64,000 nucleotides of DNA from Allomyces macrogynus ATCC 38327 (GCA_000151295.1 GG745350.1:110088-174087); one strand, 5' to 3'; shown: positions 11,894 to 23,581, numbered from the stretch's first letter. Notes: a model not told the origin generated them from the letters alone. Numbers and translations: made by a program.

Positions 11894-13077
11894 CTATGCC
11901 TTGGTCCACTGCGCCTTGGCCAGCAGCTTCTCGGCCTATCCACAGTCGCAAGCACGGGTGAGCGTGAGATAACGGGAGGACACAAACCGACAAACATCGC
12001 TGTGCGCGCAAAGGCGAGAAACGCACCCACTTCACCACGGGCATATCAATCATCTTCCCGTCGAGCGTGAACGCGCCAACCCCCCGAGCAGCATGCGCGC
12101 GGTACCCCTCAACAATCCGCGTCGCAAAATCGATTTCCTTGCTCGACGGCGAAAAATGCTCGTGGATCAAATCAATCTGGCCCGGGTGAATCGCCTGCTT
12201 GCCAGTGAACCCCATTTCGCGCCCTTCGCGCGACTCTTCGGCAAGCGCTGCGTGGTCCTTGTAGTCGATGCAGACCAGGTCGATGGCTTGCAGACCGTAC
12301 GCGACAGCAGCGGTCACGACAGCGGAACGCGCGTAGAGCAGTTCGCGGCGGTGCGACGTGCGCACCATGCCCATGTCGGCGCACAGGTCCTCGGACGCGA
12401 AGATCAGGCCGTCGAGGCGTGGGGACGAGGTGGCGATTTCGCGCAGGTTCATGAGACCGAGTGCCGACTCGATGCACGCGATGAGCCGGATGTTGGCGCG
12501 GCTAGAGGCAAAGGGATGCGCATCGCCGGTGTCGTCAGTTGCACGGGTACGAGCGCGAGCAGCACGTGGGTGGAGAGCCTCGGTACTTTGCTTCCGGCGC
12601 AACCGCATCAATCATCACATCCACAAACTGCACGTCTTTCGCGGCTTGGACTTTCGGGATCACGATGCATTGCAACTGTGACGACGGCAGGACCGCCTGC
12701 AAGTCGGCGAGCTCGAGCCCGGACCCAATCGAGTTGATGCGCACGGCGCGCTCCGACCGGCCCAGGTCGACCGTTTCGAGCGCGTCATAGACGAGCGACC
12801 GCGCCTTGCCCTTCTTGTCAAATGGCACGCCGTCCTCGAGATCGTAGACGAGCGAGTCGGCGTTGAGTTTGGGCGCCTTGGCGAGTTTGCGTTCGTCGGA
12901 CCCGGGCACGTTGAAAACGGAGCGGCGCACGCGCTCGGGTCGCGGCAAGGTCGTGGTCTGGCCACTCGCGAGCGTGACAGCTGGCGCGGTGGTGGAGAGG
13001 GCGCGCGCGAGGGCGGGCGATCGGGTGTTTCGGGTGTTTGCACGTAGCAGGGACCGTGACAGGATCGTTGCCATCAT
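11894..13077 (-). CDS. CLYBL: CitE/HpcH-family lyase, mitochondrial citramalyl-CoA lyase-like
   Basis: Exons 13077..12587, 12501..12027 and 11935..11894 give 335 residues, the usual CLYBL length. The family cleaves citramalyl-CoA or related beta-hydroxyacyl-CoA thioesters in mitochondria using Mg2+. The N-terminus is Arg/Ser-rich without acids (MMATILSRSLLRANTRNTRS), a likely mitochondrial presequence. The TIM-barrel landmarks follow in order: RSVFNVPGSDERKLAKA, DSLVYDLEDGV, VRINSIGSGLELADL, ACIESALGLMNLREIA, LIFASEDLCADMG and GKQAIHPGQIDLI (metal- and CoA-binding segments). It ends MIDMPVVKWAEKLLAKA, split by the last intron after VVKW. Donors are GTACCG and GTGCGT, acceptors TAG. The exact substrate is inferred from family membership. 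Confidence 0.9.
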
Positions 13078-13479
13078 CGTCGTGCAGCTGGTTGTTGCAA
13101 TCTACTGCGAAAGAGTGGTGGAACTGGCGAGGTTGTTGATTGACAGCGGCAGCTGTCCGGTCAGATCCGGCTGGTTGCGGTGGTTGAAGCAACGACGAGA
13201 CGCGCCCCAAACGTGCGGTGAGTGTGGCCAGCCGTAACCATTGCTCGACGCGTGATCTCGCTCCACCGCATTTCTGCTCCATCTTGCCGCCGTCGTCGAC
13301 GTTCGACAGCACCCGTCATGAGCGCAGACATGAAAACGCTCAATTCGAAATCTTGGGAAAGGAATGTGATTTATTTCGTGCGGGAAGATTTTCCGAGGCC
13401 CTTGGCGGACGGCCAGTCCTGACCGCATCAAATTGGTTTGGAGCTTCGTCGTGTTCAGCGCATCCGAACTTTGCATTTC

Positions 13480-14552
13480 TCATACTATTTTCCCATTCCA
13501 ATCCACGTGGGATTGGCTCATCCACTCCTCGGGTTCACGGCAAGAATGAAATCGGGTACGCAGCCGAATGATAACTCGGGCCCACTTCTTCCCGCACAAT
13601 GCGCCCCTGTGCAGTATCTTGAAATAAGTCCGCACGTCTGCACGGTCAGCGTGCCGGTGCACGACCCGCAGCTTCTGCAGATACGTGGCCAAGAGAAGAA
13701 ACTCCACCACACGGGACACGTCTTGGTGAACCAGGTTCTCGAGCATCAGGACCAATGAGCATAGCGTTGGTGCAAGTTGTGCGAGCAAGGGTGGGTGGAT
13801 GGCAGCTAATCCGAGGCGCACTGTCGTGAGGTGTGAGAACAGGCTGTCAAGAGCGTGTCAAACCCGGCATCTGTTGCATACACGCCCAGGCCCAAATAAC
13901 TCAACCGGGAGTGTAGAATGCTGGTCAGCAGTCTCTCCTTGAGCGCAAAGCAGCCTGGACTGTCAATCATGAGCGTGAGATGCTCAAGCTGGGGCTGCAA
14001 CTGCAAAAGCGGCACCAAGTATTTGCTGCTCTTATTGAGGATATGAACGTGGAACAAGAGATGATGGAGCATGTGGGCTAAGACGATTTCGAAAAACCGT
14101 GTCCATGCACTGCGCATGACTGTGGCATGTTGCATTTGGCGGACATGGTGCAAGATGAGCCGCGACAAAATGCACCAATTGACGACCACGGTTCCGCAGA
14201 CAGCAAGACGGGGTCGGAGCTTTGCTGGCGGAAGCAGCATCAAATCGTGAAACGGAACTTTGGCACAGGTCGCCCTGTCTAGAACGCTGGGCAAGTCCAG
14301 CAGCAAGTGCGGCCCCTTGTGCATGAGTTCCCTGCGCCGTTGTGGCATGATAACGGCCAGCGCAAAGTCACCATCGAAAACAATGCGCACGCCATGAGGG
14401 CTCCCTGGATCGAGCTGCATGGGGTTGACAAGAATTGCACAACTGGCTTCACTTTGACTGTTGTCAAGCATTGGGTTGGAAGCGTCCACTTTCATGGGGC
14501 GTCCATGCAAGGCCACAAAGTTGTGGGTCAATCGAATGCAGGTATCAATCAC
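13480..14552 (-). pseudogene. Degenerate LRR-like gene copy in a CpG-depleted block
   Basis: One open stretch (14552..13806) carries leucine-rich segments such as LVPLLQLQPQLEHLTLM and RLSYLGLGVYATDAGFDTLL. After a stop at 13806 the similarity to repeat-like text continues in another frame (LLLATYLQKLRVVHRH, ending near 13480). The segment around PMQLDPGSPHGVRI recurs about 850 bp upstream at roughly 15230, so this is one member of a tandem family. With an F-box head just upstream (16107-16256), an F-box/LRR family is the best guess, but no intact member exists here. CpG is strongly depleted from about 13800 rightwards. Confidence 0.5.
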
Positions 14553-14599
14553 AGCAACATAGAGATGTGGAGGCGTGCAGGCAAGCTGAATGAGCGATC

Positions 14600-15700
14600 T
14601 GGGACCTCAAGAATAGACAAAACGGGAGATGCGCAACTGGAGCTCATAGGGCAGCCGTTCAAGCATGGTGCAGTAAGAGATGACCTGGCCAGAATAGTTT
14701 GTCAGTACCCTCAGCTCCATCATCAACAGCCATGCATGTGGAGTCTGTGCAAGCAGGTGCTGCTTGAGTTCTGCATTGCCTCAACTAGGATCAATCAATG
14801 CCAGTTCCTCAAGTTGCAATTGAGATTGGAGGAACAGGTACTTGTTGTAACCATCAAGGGTGATGAGCATGTCAAGCACCAAGTGCGTGCGCAGCAAAGA
14901 AGACAGCACAGAAAAGAACTGGCGTCACATGTGCTGGCAATAGGGTGAAACCTGCGCCAACTTCAGCAACAGCAACACAAGCCTTGGCAAGAAGACTTGG
15001 ATGCTGGGTGGCAAGGATCCCAAGAATGCGAATTGCCACCCAAGTGCACACGGTTGGATGGAGATGAGCAAGGAGCATGGGATCCAACAGTTCCAGTGAA
15101 TTCAGCCAAGTGTCAGAGTGCAGGAAGTGCTGAGCAGGAGGTAGGCACAGCTGCTCACGCCTGACCACGTCCAAACCTGAGGCAAAAGAATGATGGGCAC
15201 AATCTGCTGGTGAACGGCAAGGTGATGGCCATGCACACGCCCTGGATCAAGTTGAACGGCCTGGCCAATTTGAGCCCATACCTCAAGCTGGTGTTTTGCA
15301 GGAGGGAGATCAGCAGGGTGGTTCACAACAGACTGCAAGTCCATGGCAGCCCAGACGACACGCGCAACAGCATTGGAGATTCGAGCCCACCAGGATGTGA
15401 TGGGAGCATCATTTGGCAGCAACAAGGGAGTTGTTGGTGGCAAAGCAAGATGGACACTGTGCTTGGGAATCACCCTGGCAAACCAGGTCACAGACCAAAT
15501 GCAATGCAGCAGTGAATAGACCACTTCTGTCAACTGATCCAAGTGCTCTGCCTGCAGACCTTGCAATCATTCCCGAATACGACATGGCTGCAAGCAACCT
15601 GATTTTCCCCAACAAACGCTTTGGCCCGCCCACTGTGGGTTGTGTTTTGATTGGGGCTTTGTGACCTGACACTCTGCCCCAGTTGAAAGTAATAAAGTCG
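14600..15700 (-). pseudogene. Second degenerate copy of the LRR-like family
   Basis: Minus-strand text such as AVQLDPGRVHGHHLAVHQQI aligns with the downstream copy (PMQLDPGSPHGVRIVFDGDF). At nucleotide level the matching region reads GCACACGCCCTGGATCAAG-like near 15230 against GCGCACGCCATGAGGG-like near 14385. The frames are broken by stops and shifts (fragments at 15566..15102 and 15174..14872). The sequence is dominated by TG and CA dinucleotides with almost no CG, as expected after deamination of methylated cytosines. The function of the ancestral gene is uncertain. Confidence 0.45.
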
Positions 15701-16106
15701 ATTCCATCACGGGGCAGTGCTTTGTCAAGTGCTGCAACAAGAGAAACTGAAAGTCGCAGCAACATGCGAAGGCCAATCAGCAGCATTCCATGACGTTGGT
15801 GTGCACGGCCATTGGTCACGATCGACGTGAATCAGTCCATGTTGGTCACAGCGGCACAGTGCATGTGGTGGTGGTGGGCAGGAGAGAGAGGGTGGACTGT
15901 TTTGGATTGGACTAGAGCGAATGTGTCGGCTGGCGGGCACGCGATGGTTGGTCGTAGTTGGTTGTGATGGAGCAGCGGATTGGGACTGGGATTGGCAAAG
16001 AGATGCGCGAGAACAGGGAGTGGGGGCTGCTGTGCGATTCCAAGGATTGAGCAGGATTGGCATGTATCATGGGAGTGGGTGGTGATGCCACAATGATAAA
16101 TTTGCT
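15701..16106. other. Right edge of the CpG-poor block, no gene seen
   Basis: Between the second relic copy and the F-box fragment the sequence stays low in CpG and has no coding signal I can support. A low-complexity proline-rich minus frame (16063..15725) has no family resemblance. Confidence 0.4.
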
Positions 16107-16256
16107 TTATGAGCCCTGGGTTTTACGGAAGTGGTCTATTGCTGGAGCATAGAGGAGCGGCGAGGCACGGGCCAGCTGGACGAGCGCGCCCTCGTCCGCG
16201 GCGTGAAGAACATGGCAGATTGTGGACACAATCTCGCGTGGAAGCGATGCGAGCAT
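16107..16256 (-). pseudogene. F-box head fragment
   Basis: A 49-codon minus-strand frame reads MLASLPREIVSTICHVLHAA and then DEGALVQLARASPLLYAPAI. That is a clear F-box pattern: LP..I...I, a hydrophobic spacer, L..LARAS..LY..A. F-box motifs bind Skp1 in SCF ubiquitin ligases. The frame stops after FRKTQGS, and no substrate-binding region follows in frame. A donor-like GTAAAA follows DHF, so an intron leading into the decayed repeats downstream is possible. It probably represents the 5' end of the tandem relic family at 13480-15700, with its first exon preserved at normal CpG content. Confidence 0.5.
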
Positions 16257-16573
16257 CGTCAAGACAGGTGCGCAGTTGCTGCGGGGGTTGACAGTGCGGC
16301 TTGCGCTATTGCTGCAATGCGGGATCGCCTCGAGTATCGGCGAGCGAGGACGGATGGAGTCGCGGGAGGATGGATGTGAGCGAGCACAGACGTGTCGGAC
16401 CTCAAGCGTGTGCATTGACTCCGTTATTTGTCGCCCTCGTGTCTCAGTTGTTCTTGCAATGATCGCCGACGATGCTCACAAGCGGAATGGCCGGCAATTG
16501 TGCAAGACGAGCATCATATATGTCTCTCTCTCTCTTTCTGTATACCTCTCTTCTCTCCTCTCCACCCCCACCA

Positions 16574-19026
16574 TTACTCCACAATCCTTCGCCCGCCTGG
16601 TGGCGCCCCCGGCCTCCCCCGCACTTCCTCGACGACATGCACCATCCCGACCTCGTCCTCAACCTCGACCCCCACGTCCCCTCCCTCGCCATCCCTCCTC
16701 GGCAGAAACACGGCCGGATCCACAATCGAAATCGTCGTTTCCCGGACATACCCCAGGGACCCGGCCGTCGCCTGAGCCGCCTCGACCGCCTCCACCTTCG
16801 GCGTGCCCCATCCCAACCCATTCTCCTGATCGGTCGACGCGCCACGAATCGTCGCGTCCGAACCCGACGGAGCGGCGAGCGGGACGGCCGCGTACATGGG
16901 CCGCGCGTTCATCGGCCCGGAAATCGCGTCCACGCCGAGGTTCGACCGCGGACGCAGCGGGGCGTTAGCTGCCGCGCGTGACCGACTGCGGGACCGGGTG
17001 GAGGTCGCGGATAAGGTGCGCGCCGCGATCGTGCCGGCTTTGAACAGCGGGATCGTCATCCCGTGCACGATGATCGACGCGAGAACGACGGCCATGATGG
17101 TCGGCTCGAGTTCGGGGAACGTGTCGGTCGGCGCTGCCGCATCGGCCGAGGCCGTCGTTAGTAAGGACGACAGGTGGTGGGCAAGCACGTCCCCACCGGA
17201 CGCCGCGGGAAACTCCTTGCGCAGCATCGCCATGTAGTAGACGGTCCCGACGGCGATGGGCCCGAAATGGCCGACGAACAGGGCTTCGAGCGGGTTCGTC
17301 AACGAGGGCAGGATCGGGTAAAAGGCAAACGTGACGGGGATCCGACGCAGGCCGAGAATCGCAATGGCGAGGACAATGTATCGCCAAAAAGGGATTGCGC
17401 CGTGCAGGAGGGTGTCCCACGGGACAATGGAGCCGAGAAAGACGAAGAACCAGGCGTTAACGCTAGTCGACGAGGCCGAAGACGTGAGTGAGTGGGTGGA
17501 TCAATGGCATGAATGGTGGGGAGAAGAACGTACAGGTTATCGAGCACTTCCTGAATCTGGCTCTTTTTCGTGACTTGGTGGAAACAGCCGTCCCACGAGA
17601 ACGCGATCGCCGCCGTCAAAACGGCCAGGAAATCGTTCATCTGCAGCAGCGCCGAGACGCCGTCGACAAAAATCTATACGTTCACCGCGCATGAGCCCAA
17701 CGTCCCCCCAGTCGTCGGCGGCCAGAGTCGCAGATTGTGATCGTACCGATAATGCAATCGCAAACGACAGGAAATTCTCCTGGTCGATCAAATCGTGCAG
17801 CTCAGAGTACTTGAGCAGGCGCCGTGCGGCCCATCCGACGACGGCGCCAAACAGCGCGCCGAGCGCCAGTTCGTAGAGACAGATCCAGAGCACAAAGTCG
17901 CGCAGCAGGCCGCCCACGTCGTGACCCATGCGGAAAATCAGGATCCCGATCCAGACAAACGCCGCGGTCGTCGAGTCGTTGCACGCACTAGGTGGCATGG
18001 GGTGTGTGGTGAGCCGTGGGTCGGCGATGCAAACCGCGAGCGGATTGAGAAATGCACCTCTCGCCCGACAGCAGGTACCGAATGTGCCGCGGCACGTGGC
18101 GATCGGCAAAGCTGCCCTTGACAATCGAGTTGGCCAGGATCTAGTCACAGACAAAATGAAACGGTCAGAGTGATCCGACGCGGGAAAACACGGGGTGCGG
18201 GCAGGGACGAACCGGATCCGTGGGCGCCATCGTTGCGCCGATAATCAGCGCCTTGGTCTACGACATGAAGAACAAGGGGGCGCACATGGCGTCAGTCGCC
18301 GTAGTCGCCGTCGAGTCGGGCGGCGCGTGTTCGCAGTCGCGGGGAAAACAAAAGAACCGTACAAAGTCCATGTCCATGATCCAGTAGATGAGCGCGGCCG
18401 TGACAAGCCACGAGCAGGTCATGACGGGCAGTAGCAGCACGAGAATCGACTTCCAATGGTGCCTAATCCAACGCACGCGAACGTCAGTGGCGCGACACGA
18501 TGGGGACGAAACGGAGCCACGGCGTAGGGAGCGGGGCACGTACCGGTAGTACTGCACGGGCAACGTGAGTACCGCGGCCATAATTTGCATTGCAATGACC
18601 TAGCGGAGCAAGAGCAGAGCGGTGCGGCGCAGCTCCTGCCGCATGAGTTTTCGGGCAAGACGAAACACGTCACGGACAACAATCGATTGAACCCAAGAAG
18701 ACGCACCAGCCGTGACGACTCGAGAATAATCGTGTTCAAGCTTGACCATTGCTGCGGCTGGAACACGCCAAGTAAATAGGGTCCGGTGAGGCACCCGAGC
18801 GTCGTGCTGATCAGGGCCTCGGATAGGTAGAGGCGCTCCTTGAGCACGGCCGAGTAGAGGCCGAAAATGATGAGGAACCCGCCAATGACGGCGGCAGCGA
18901 CTGGAAAGAGCGAGGCGGTGCGGGATGTGGGTCAGCGCGTGCGGATCCACGGGCAGTGATGCATGGCGAGCGAGTCAAGTATTTACCGGGCACCTCATTG
19001 GCGTCGATGTGGAGGCCCCCGACCAT
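16574..19026 (-). CDS. NHA1: Fungal plasma-membrane Na+/H+ antiporter (CPA family)
   Basis: Nine exons: 19026..18987, 18900..18707, 18599..18544, 18462..18363, 18257..18213, 18140..18058, 17987..17747, 17673..17534 and 17462..16574, giving 595 residues. NHA1/SOD2 exporters swap cytosolic Na+/K+ for external H+. Family landmarks are VLKERLYLSEALISTTLG, the ion-site stretch ATMAPTDPILANSIVKG, DRHVPRHIRYLLSGES followed by ACNDSTTAA, DLIDQENFLSFAIALS, and NPLEALFVGHFGPIAVG. About 11-12 hydrophobic helices are present. The cytosolic tail (about 200 residues) has an Arg/Ser-rich segment and ends in acidic, Val-rich sequence. It is shorter than the yeast Nha1 tail, nearer SOD2 size. It works from the proton gradient made by PMA1. 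Confidence 0.92.
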
Positions 19027-19998
19027 GACGGCGGCGGCGGTTGCGGTGCGGGTGCGGGGTGCTTCCGGTAGGTTGCGCGATCACCAGAGAGCGCGCGTGC
19101 GGGGGAGACAGGGCGCTGGCGCGACGGTCTTGGTATGGCCGGAGTCGAGTGCGCAGAGGAAAACGTGGGCGCGAAGGCGCGTGGGCCGGTGGCTGGCTGG
19201 CGGACAGGCGGCGCTGTGCGGGGAAGAGAAGGGCTGGAAGCGGCCGCAGCCAGCTGGGCTGTCGTTGGTCGATGTTTGGTTGGTTGTCGACTCGAGGAGC
19301 GCGGGCAGCGCAGTACAGGCGCCGTTTAGTCTTGAGCGCGTGGTGCGGTGGTGCGAGGCGAGTGCGGCAAGTTGGAGAGGAAGGGATGCGGTGGTGCGCA
19401 GCGCGGCGCCATGGCGGGGAAGTCAGAGCAGAGATGGGCCGTGTTGCGGCGATGTCGACCGACTTTGCGGACAGGTCGAGGCGGCAGTCGCCGGCCTTGC
19501 ACCGCGTCAGGTGCATGCAAGAGCATCTTGCGCGAGCCGCAACTTCATTTCCAGGATGTTCCAGACGCACTCGAGAACAAAACGCCCATGCCACCAGCAG
19601 CGCGCGCCCATGTGCCCCGGATCGCGCCGTGAGCTGCAGTAATTCCTGGGCGAATGCACATCAGGGTGCACAGTACGCGTGCGTGACGCGGATATGGTCG
19701 GTGCGCAATGTGTGTGAGCGTGTGCTTGCCTGCTGTGGCGGTGAGTGCATGGTAATGCGCGTGCGCTGCTCTTTTTGTTTCGCCCTTGATTTGTGTCTTT
19801 TCGATTGACCCCCCCACCTCCCCCCTTACCCAAATTGTGATCGAAACGACCCTCTGCCTCTTACTCTCTTCCCGTGTGCCGCGATTTGTGGGTTTCCATG
19901 GGCCGCCGCGACCAGGGCGGTGCTCACTGAGCACCTGTTGGCGATGGATGAAGTTCCCCAGAAAGGTTGCTGGGTGCACTTAGTGTTGTTTTTCGCGC

Positions 19999-20023
19999 TT
20001 TTTTTTTTTTTTTTTTTTTTTTT
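19999..20023 (+). repeat. Poly-T tract, 25 nt
   Basis: An uninterrupted T run on the plus strand (poly-A on minus) lies 345 bp past the CDT1 stop. It could be a retrotransposed poly-A remnant or simple sequence; no gene body is attached. Confidence 0.8.
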
Positions 20024-20185
20024 CCGCGAAGTTGGACGCTGAGACAGCTTGACATCTTGCGCGCAATTTTCGATGTACTTATAGTTGCTCGTTCCAAAAT
20101 AACACGAATGCACCAAGCACGTCGCGTCGCGCCGCGTCGCACCATGTCCCCAGCATGGACGACGCCCACACCGCCAGTTTTGTCA

Positions 20186-20202
20186 CCCCCCCCCCCCCCC
20201 CC
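20186..20202 (+). repeat. Poly-C tract, 17 nt
   Basis: An uninterrupted C run (poly-G on minus) sits downstream of CDT1. A second C run of 15 lies in an intron of the Ras exchange factor (27787-27801), so G/C homopolymers are a feature of this genome. Confidence 0.8.
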
Positions 20203-20368
20203 TTCCCCTTTCATGTCCGCGCTCACGCGGCGCTTTGATCCTGTTCACCTCTTTTCAAAGCGCCTAACTGAACTGTCGCAGGCTGTCGGCGCAAAAGAAA
20301 ATCAGACTCTCGCCATCAAAATCAATGTCATCGGCATCGCTCCTGTCCCCAGCATGGCGTGCCCGCCA

Positions 20369-22934
20369 TCACTTTTTACGCGAATGCAACAGCGTCTGCC
20401 GCGCGGCGAGCCCACCCGTCGCCGGCTTACGCACGTCAAGAAGTGCCGCACCGCCGCCGCCGCGGGTCGCGGTCGATACCCGCGTGGGGAACGACGTGCC
20501 GCCACCGCGCGCCACCGGCCACACCGCTGCCGCCGCACCCGACCCAACCGTTGCCGCCACCGCCGCCGCCGTCGACGAACCGGCCTCCTCGTCATCCTCA
20601 CCCGCCCCCGAATTCGCAAACTTGGCCGCGATGGCCTGCTGCGCCTGCGCGATCGTCGGCTTGACCGACGCCTGGTTCGCCGGCACGACACGGACAAACT
20701 TCTTGACGCCAATCTCGACGACATTGCACCAGGCCGGCACCGTCTTGGCGAGCAAGTGCAAGTGCTCGGTCGCCATTTGCACAGACATGGGCGTCGGGTA
20801 ACTGTCGACCACCTTTTGCGCGAGCGTGGCGAGCGGCGCCACGTTCTTGCCGAGTTGCGCGAGTTGGCTGTATCCATGGCGAAACACGATGAGCGTCAGT
20901 CCATGATCCGAAACCGAGACCGCAAGATCTCGCCAAAAACGCACATCTGCACCGTTTCCGCCATCAGCGGCAACCGCGACAACATCGTCTTCTCCCTGAC
21001 TTCCTCGGGCGACATCCCCAACAACACGTCCCGCTTCACCTGCTCCTCCTTGGCACGCACACGCTCCAACAACTTACTAAACCGCTGCTGCACCCCGGGC
21101 CGTTTCGGCGAACTCGGTGTCGGCGAACGGCGACCCGACTCGACCCCACTGTCGTCCGAGTCCGACAAGTCCATCGCCGCCACCACTTGCGCCTTGGTCT
21201 TCGCGGCCCGAACCGCGGCGGCCGTCGGCAACTGCACGAGCTTGCGCGGCGTGATAGGCCGCAGCGTCGGCAACGCCATGACCGGGATCGCGACTGTCTT
21301 CAGATCAAATTCCGGGTGCCAGGGCCGCAATGGGTCGGTCGGTTCCCAGTCGTGCAGGTCGCGCGCGACGAGGAACGCGCGGTGCGCGCGCTCGACGAGG
21401 GCAATCAACCGTGCGCGAAACTCGATTCGGCGCTTGGGGATATCGACGGCGAGAAACTCGGGCTTCGAGACCACTTCCCGCTCCTCCTCGCTGTCCTCGT
21501 CGTCGTCCGCACGCCGTTTCCGCGCCCAGCTCACATTAAAATCAAACGCGACCGTCTCCACCTTATTCCCATGCCAATCTGCCTTGACCGGCTGCAAATC
21601 ATACGCCTCCGGGAACACCCCGCGGATCATTGCCACATGCGTCAACGTAAACGCGCGAGACGATGCATTCTCCACGTTCCGTTGCACGGACTGGAACGTG
21701 CACAGTTCGCCGCGGCCGCGCTGGTACGCGACGGAAAATTCCAATCCGTTGAAGACTTGGTCGAGGTGCGTCATGGCGGGCGAAAGCGGGACGCGCTGCG
21801 TCGGCGCGATCACGTGCGGCTGGCCCGCGGGGGCGAGGCGGGGACGGCGGGTCGCGGAACCGGTAGGTAACGGCGTGGATGACGGGTTGATGTCGTCCAG
21901 GTGCGGAAGGCGGTACGGGTCGATGGGGGTGGGGGAGGTGGGGAGAGCAGGGCGGGCGCGCGGCGTGGGGGCCGTGCTGATCGACGGGCGCGAGGTGGCC
22001 GAGGTCGGAGGGGACGTGAGGTCGGTGGTGGTCGTGGGAGTCGCGGGGACGGTCGGGGTGCCGGCGGACGTGGGCGTGCGCGGCACGGGGGGCACGGCGG
22101 GTTTATCGGGCAAGGCCGACTCGAAGGCCGTGATCAGGTTCCGGCGTGGCGCGCGTTCAGCGAGCCGCGCGAACCGATCCTTGAGCGAAGCTAATCAAAA
22201 ATACAATCATGGCGGGTCAGAACAAGGCCACGCCGTACGTGAAACGAGATCAAATGGATGCGTGATGTACTTTTGGGCTTGGACGGCGACGCGGCCGTTG
22301 GCGACAAGACGCCCGCCACGGAAGCCGCGCGCGGCGACAAGAGTCCCGCCGAGACGGGCGGTGTCGTCGTACCACCGCGTGCCGACGTGGGCTTGGACGG
22401 ACTGTCGAGGATCTGCAGCGCACGCTCGATGCGATTCGTCGCTGGCGTACTGCCGTTCTTGCTCTTGGCGGGAGCCGCCGGAGCTTCGGGCGTGGGCGGG
22501 CGCGCGGGCACGTCCTTCTCCACCACCGGCTCTTCTTCTTCCGGCAGCGCCAACCTGATCGGCGAGGCCACCGTGGCCGGCTCGTGCGGCAACGCCAGCT
22601 TGATGGGCGTGCGGCGCGCGCGTTTCTGGTCCGTCACGACCGACAGGTTTTGCGCGCGGGCGGCGAGCCGCGCCGACGACCGTACAGGGGATTGGACATC
22701 GGGTTCCGAGGTGGGCAGGTTCTGCGGGCCGAGACGCATGCGCTTGGCGGCGCGCGTGTCCTTGGGCGAGTTGGGCGGCGAGTGGTGCTGGATGGTCGGC
22801 GCCGTCGTGGAAGTGGTGTCGATATTGGCCTTGGCGGCGTTGGCCTTGGCGGCGGACCGTGTCGTGCGCTTGACGACGGTCAGGTAGCTGGAGAGCAGCG
22901 TTTGCTGCGGCTTGGGCGGGTTGGGCGCCGACAT
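20369..22934 (-). CDS. CDT1: DNA replication licensing factor Cdt1
   Basis: Exons 22934..22271, 22190..20945 and 20867..20369 encode 802 residues. Cdt1 loads the MCM2-7 helicase on ORC-Cdc6-bound origins in G1. After a long disordered, Pro/Ser/Thr-rich N-terminus comes the central winged-helix region, with the typical LDQVFNGLEFSVAYQ, TFQSVQRNVE and FTLTHVAMIRGVFPEAY. The C-terminal MCM-binding winged helix follows (LAQLGKNVAPLATLAQKVVD, LLAKTVPAWCNVVEIG). Residues 11-18 (QTLLSSYL) plus nearby Lys/Arg resemble a degenerate PIP box, which in animals and fission yeast links Cdt1 destruction to PCNA. Basic KR clusters could be nuclear signals. Start Met is followed by SAPNPPKPQ; donors GTACAT and GTGCGT. 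Confidence 0.88.
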
Positions 22935-23581
22935 GGTTGGTTGGTGGGGGTTGTCTATTGTTGAGCTTGCAAGGTGCGGCGGGCCGAGTGGGGCGCAATC
23001 AGCGCATGAGCGAGCGAGCGAATGCAGCAAGTTGACGTTGGTCCGGTCGCGGTTGGGAGCGTCGTTCGGGGTCGCGCGCGGGGACGGATTGGTCGACGAT
23101 CGGACGTCAGGGACGGCAGCGGCGGGAGCGGGTGTTTGCGGTGCAGCGTGCGGTGGACCCGGCACGGGTGCGCGATGCATGCAGCAGGTGGATGGCGTGA
23201 CCGAGGCGCGTCTTGGCCCACCGCACGCCAAGCAGCGCAGCAACCTCAACCACAACGATAGCGACGGCACCACCGACCGAACCAACCAGCTGCACGCGCA
23301 CGACAGCGACAACCTGCTGCTGCACCCGTCACCTTGGATCAATTCGCCGTGCACCCGCTCCAACCCGTCCAGTCGCTCGCTGTCCGGACCCATCACGCCA
23401 AGGTCGAACTCAGCTGACGACCCGTTTGCTTCTCCACCACTTCGTAGGCCTCATTTACCTCGAAGCAAGCGCACTTTCGGGTCATCACCTCGATGAAGTG
23501 TTCCTCAAGTGTGCTCACGCACGATTCTCGCCAAGGTCGAGGCCGGTACGCGCTTCTCCACCTCTTCTCTCTCTCGTTGCA
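22935..23581. other. CDT1 upstream region, no gene seen
   Basis: Probable CDT1 promoter. Open frames here are short and unsupported. TGCAGCAAGTTG-like pieces near 23025 recur upstream of other start codons in the window (for example 59635), but this is only a visual impression. Confidence 0.4.

Larger units (their letters stand above)
19027..20368. other. Intergenic, with homopolymer tracts
   Basis: NHA1 promoter side on the left, CDT1 3' flank on the right. It contains a 25-T run (19999-20023) and a 17-C run (20186-20202). Long open frames here are overlapping Arg-rich artefacts of high GC. No family similarity was seen. Confidence 0.5.

Noticed and set aside
20186..20202. Poly-C tract as an assembly gap or contig join
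   Set aside because: Similar C and G runs occur inside a well-supported intron (27787-27801) and at the window end, so it is probably genuine simple sequence.
19967..22558. Plus-strand frame of 863 codons opposite CDT1
   Set aside because: Antisense shadow running through a poly-T tract; no domain, while the minus strand encodes Cdt1.
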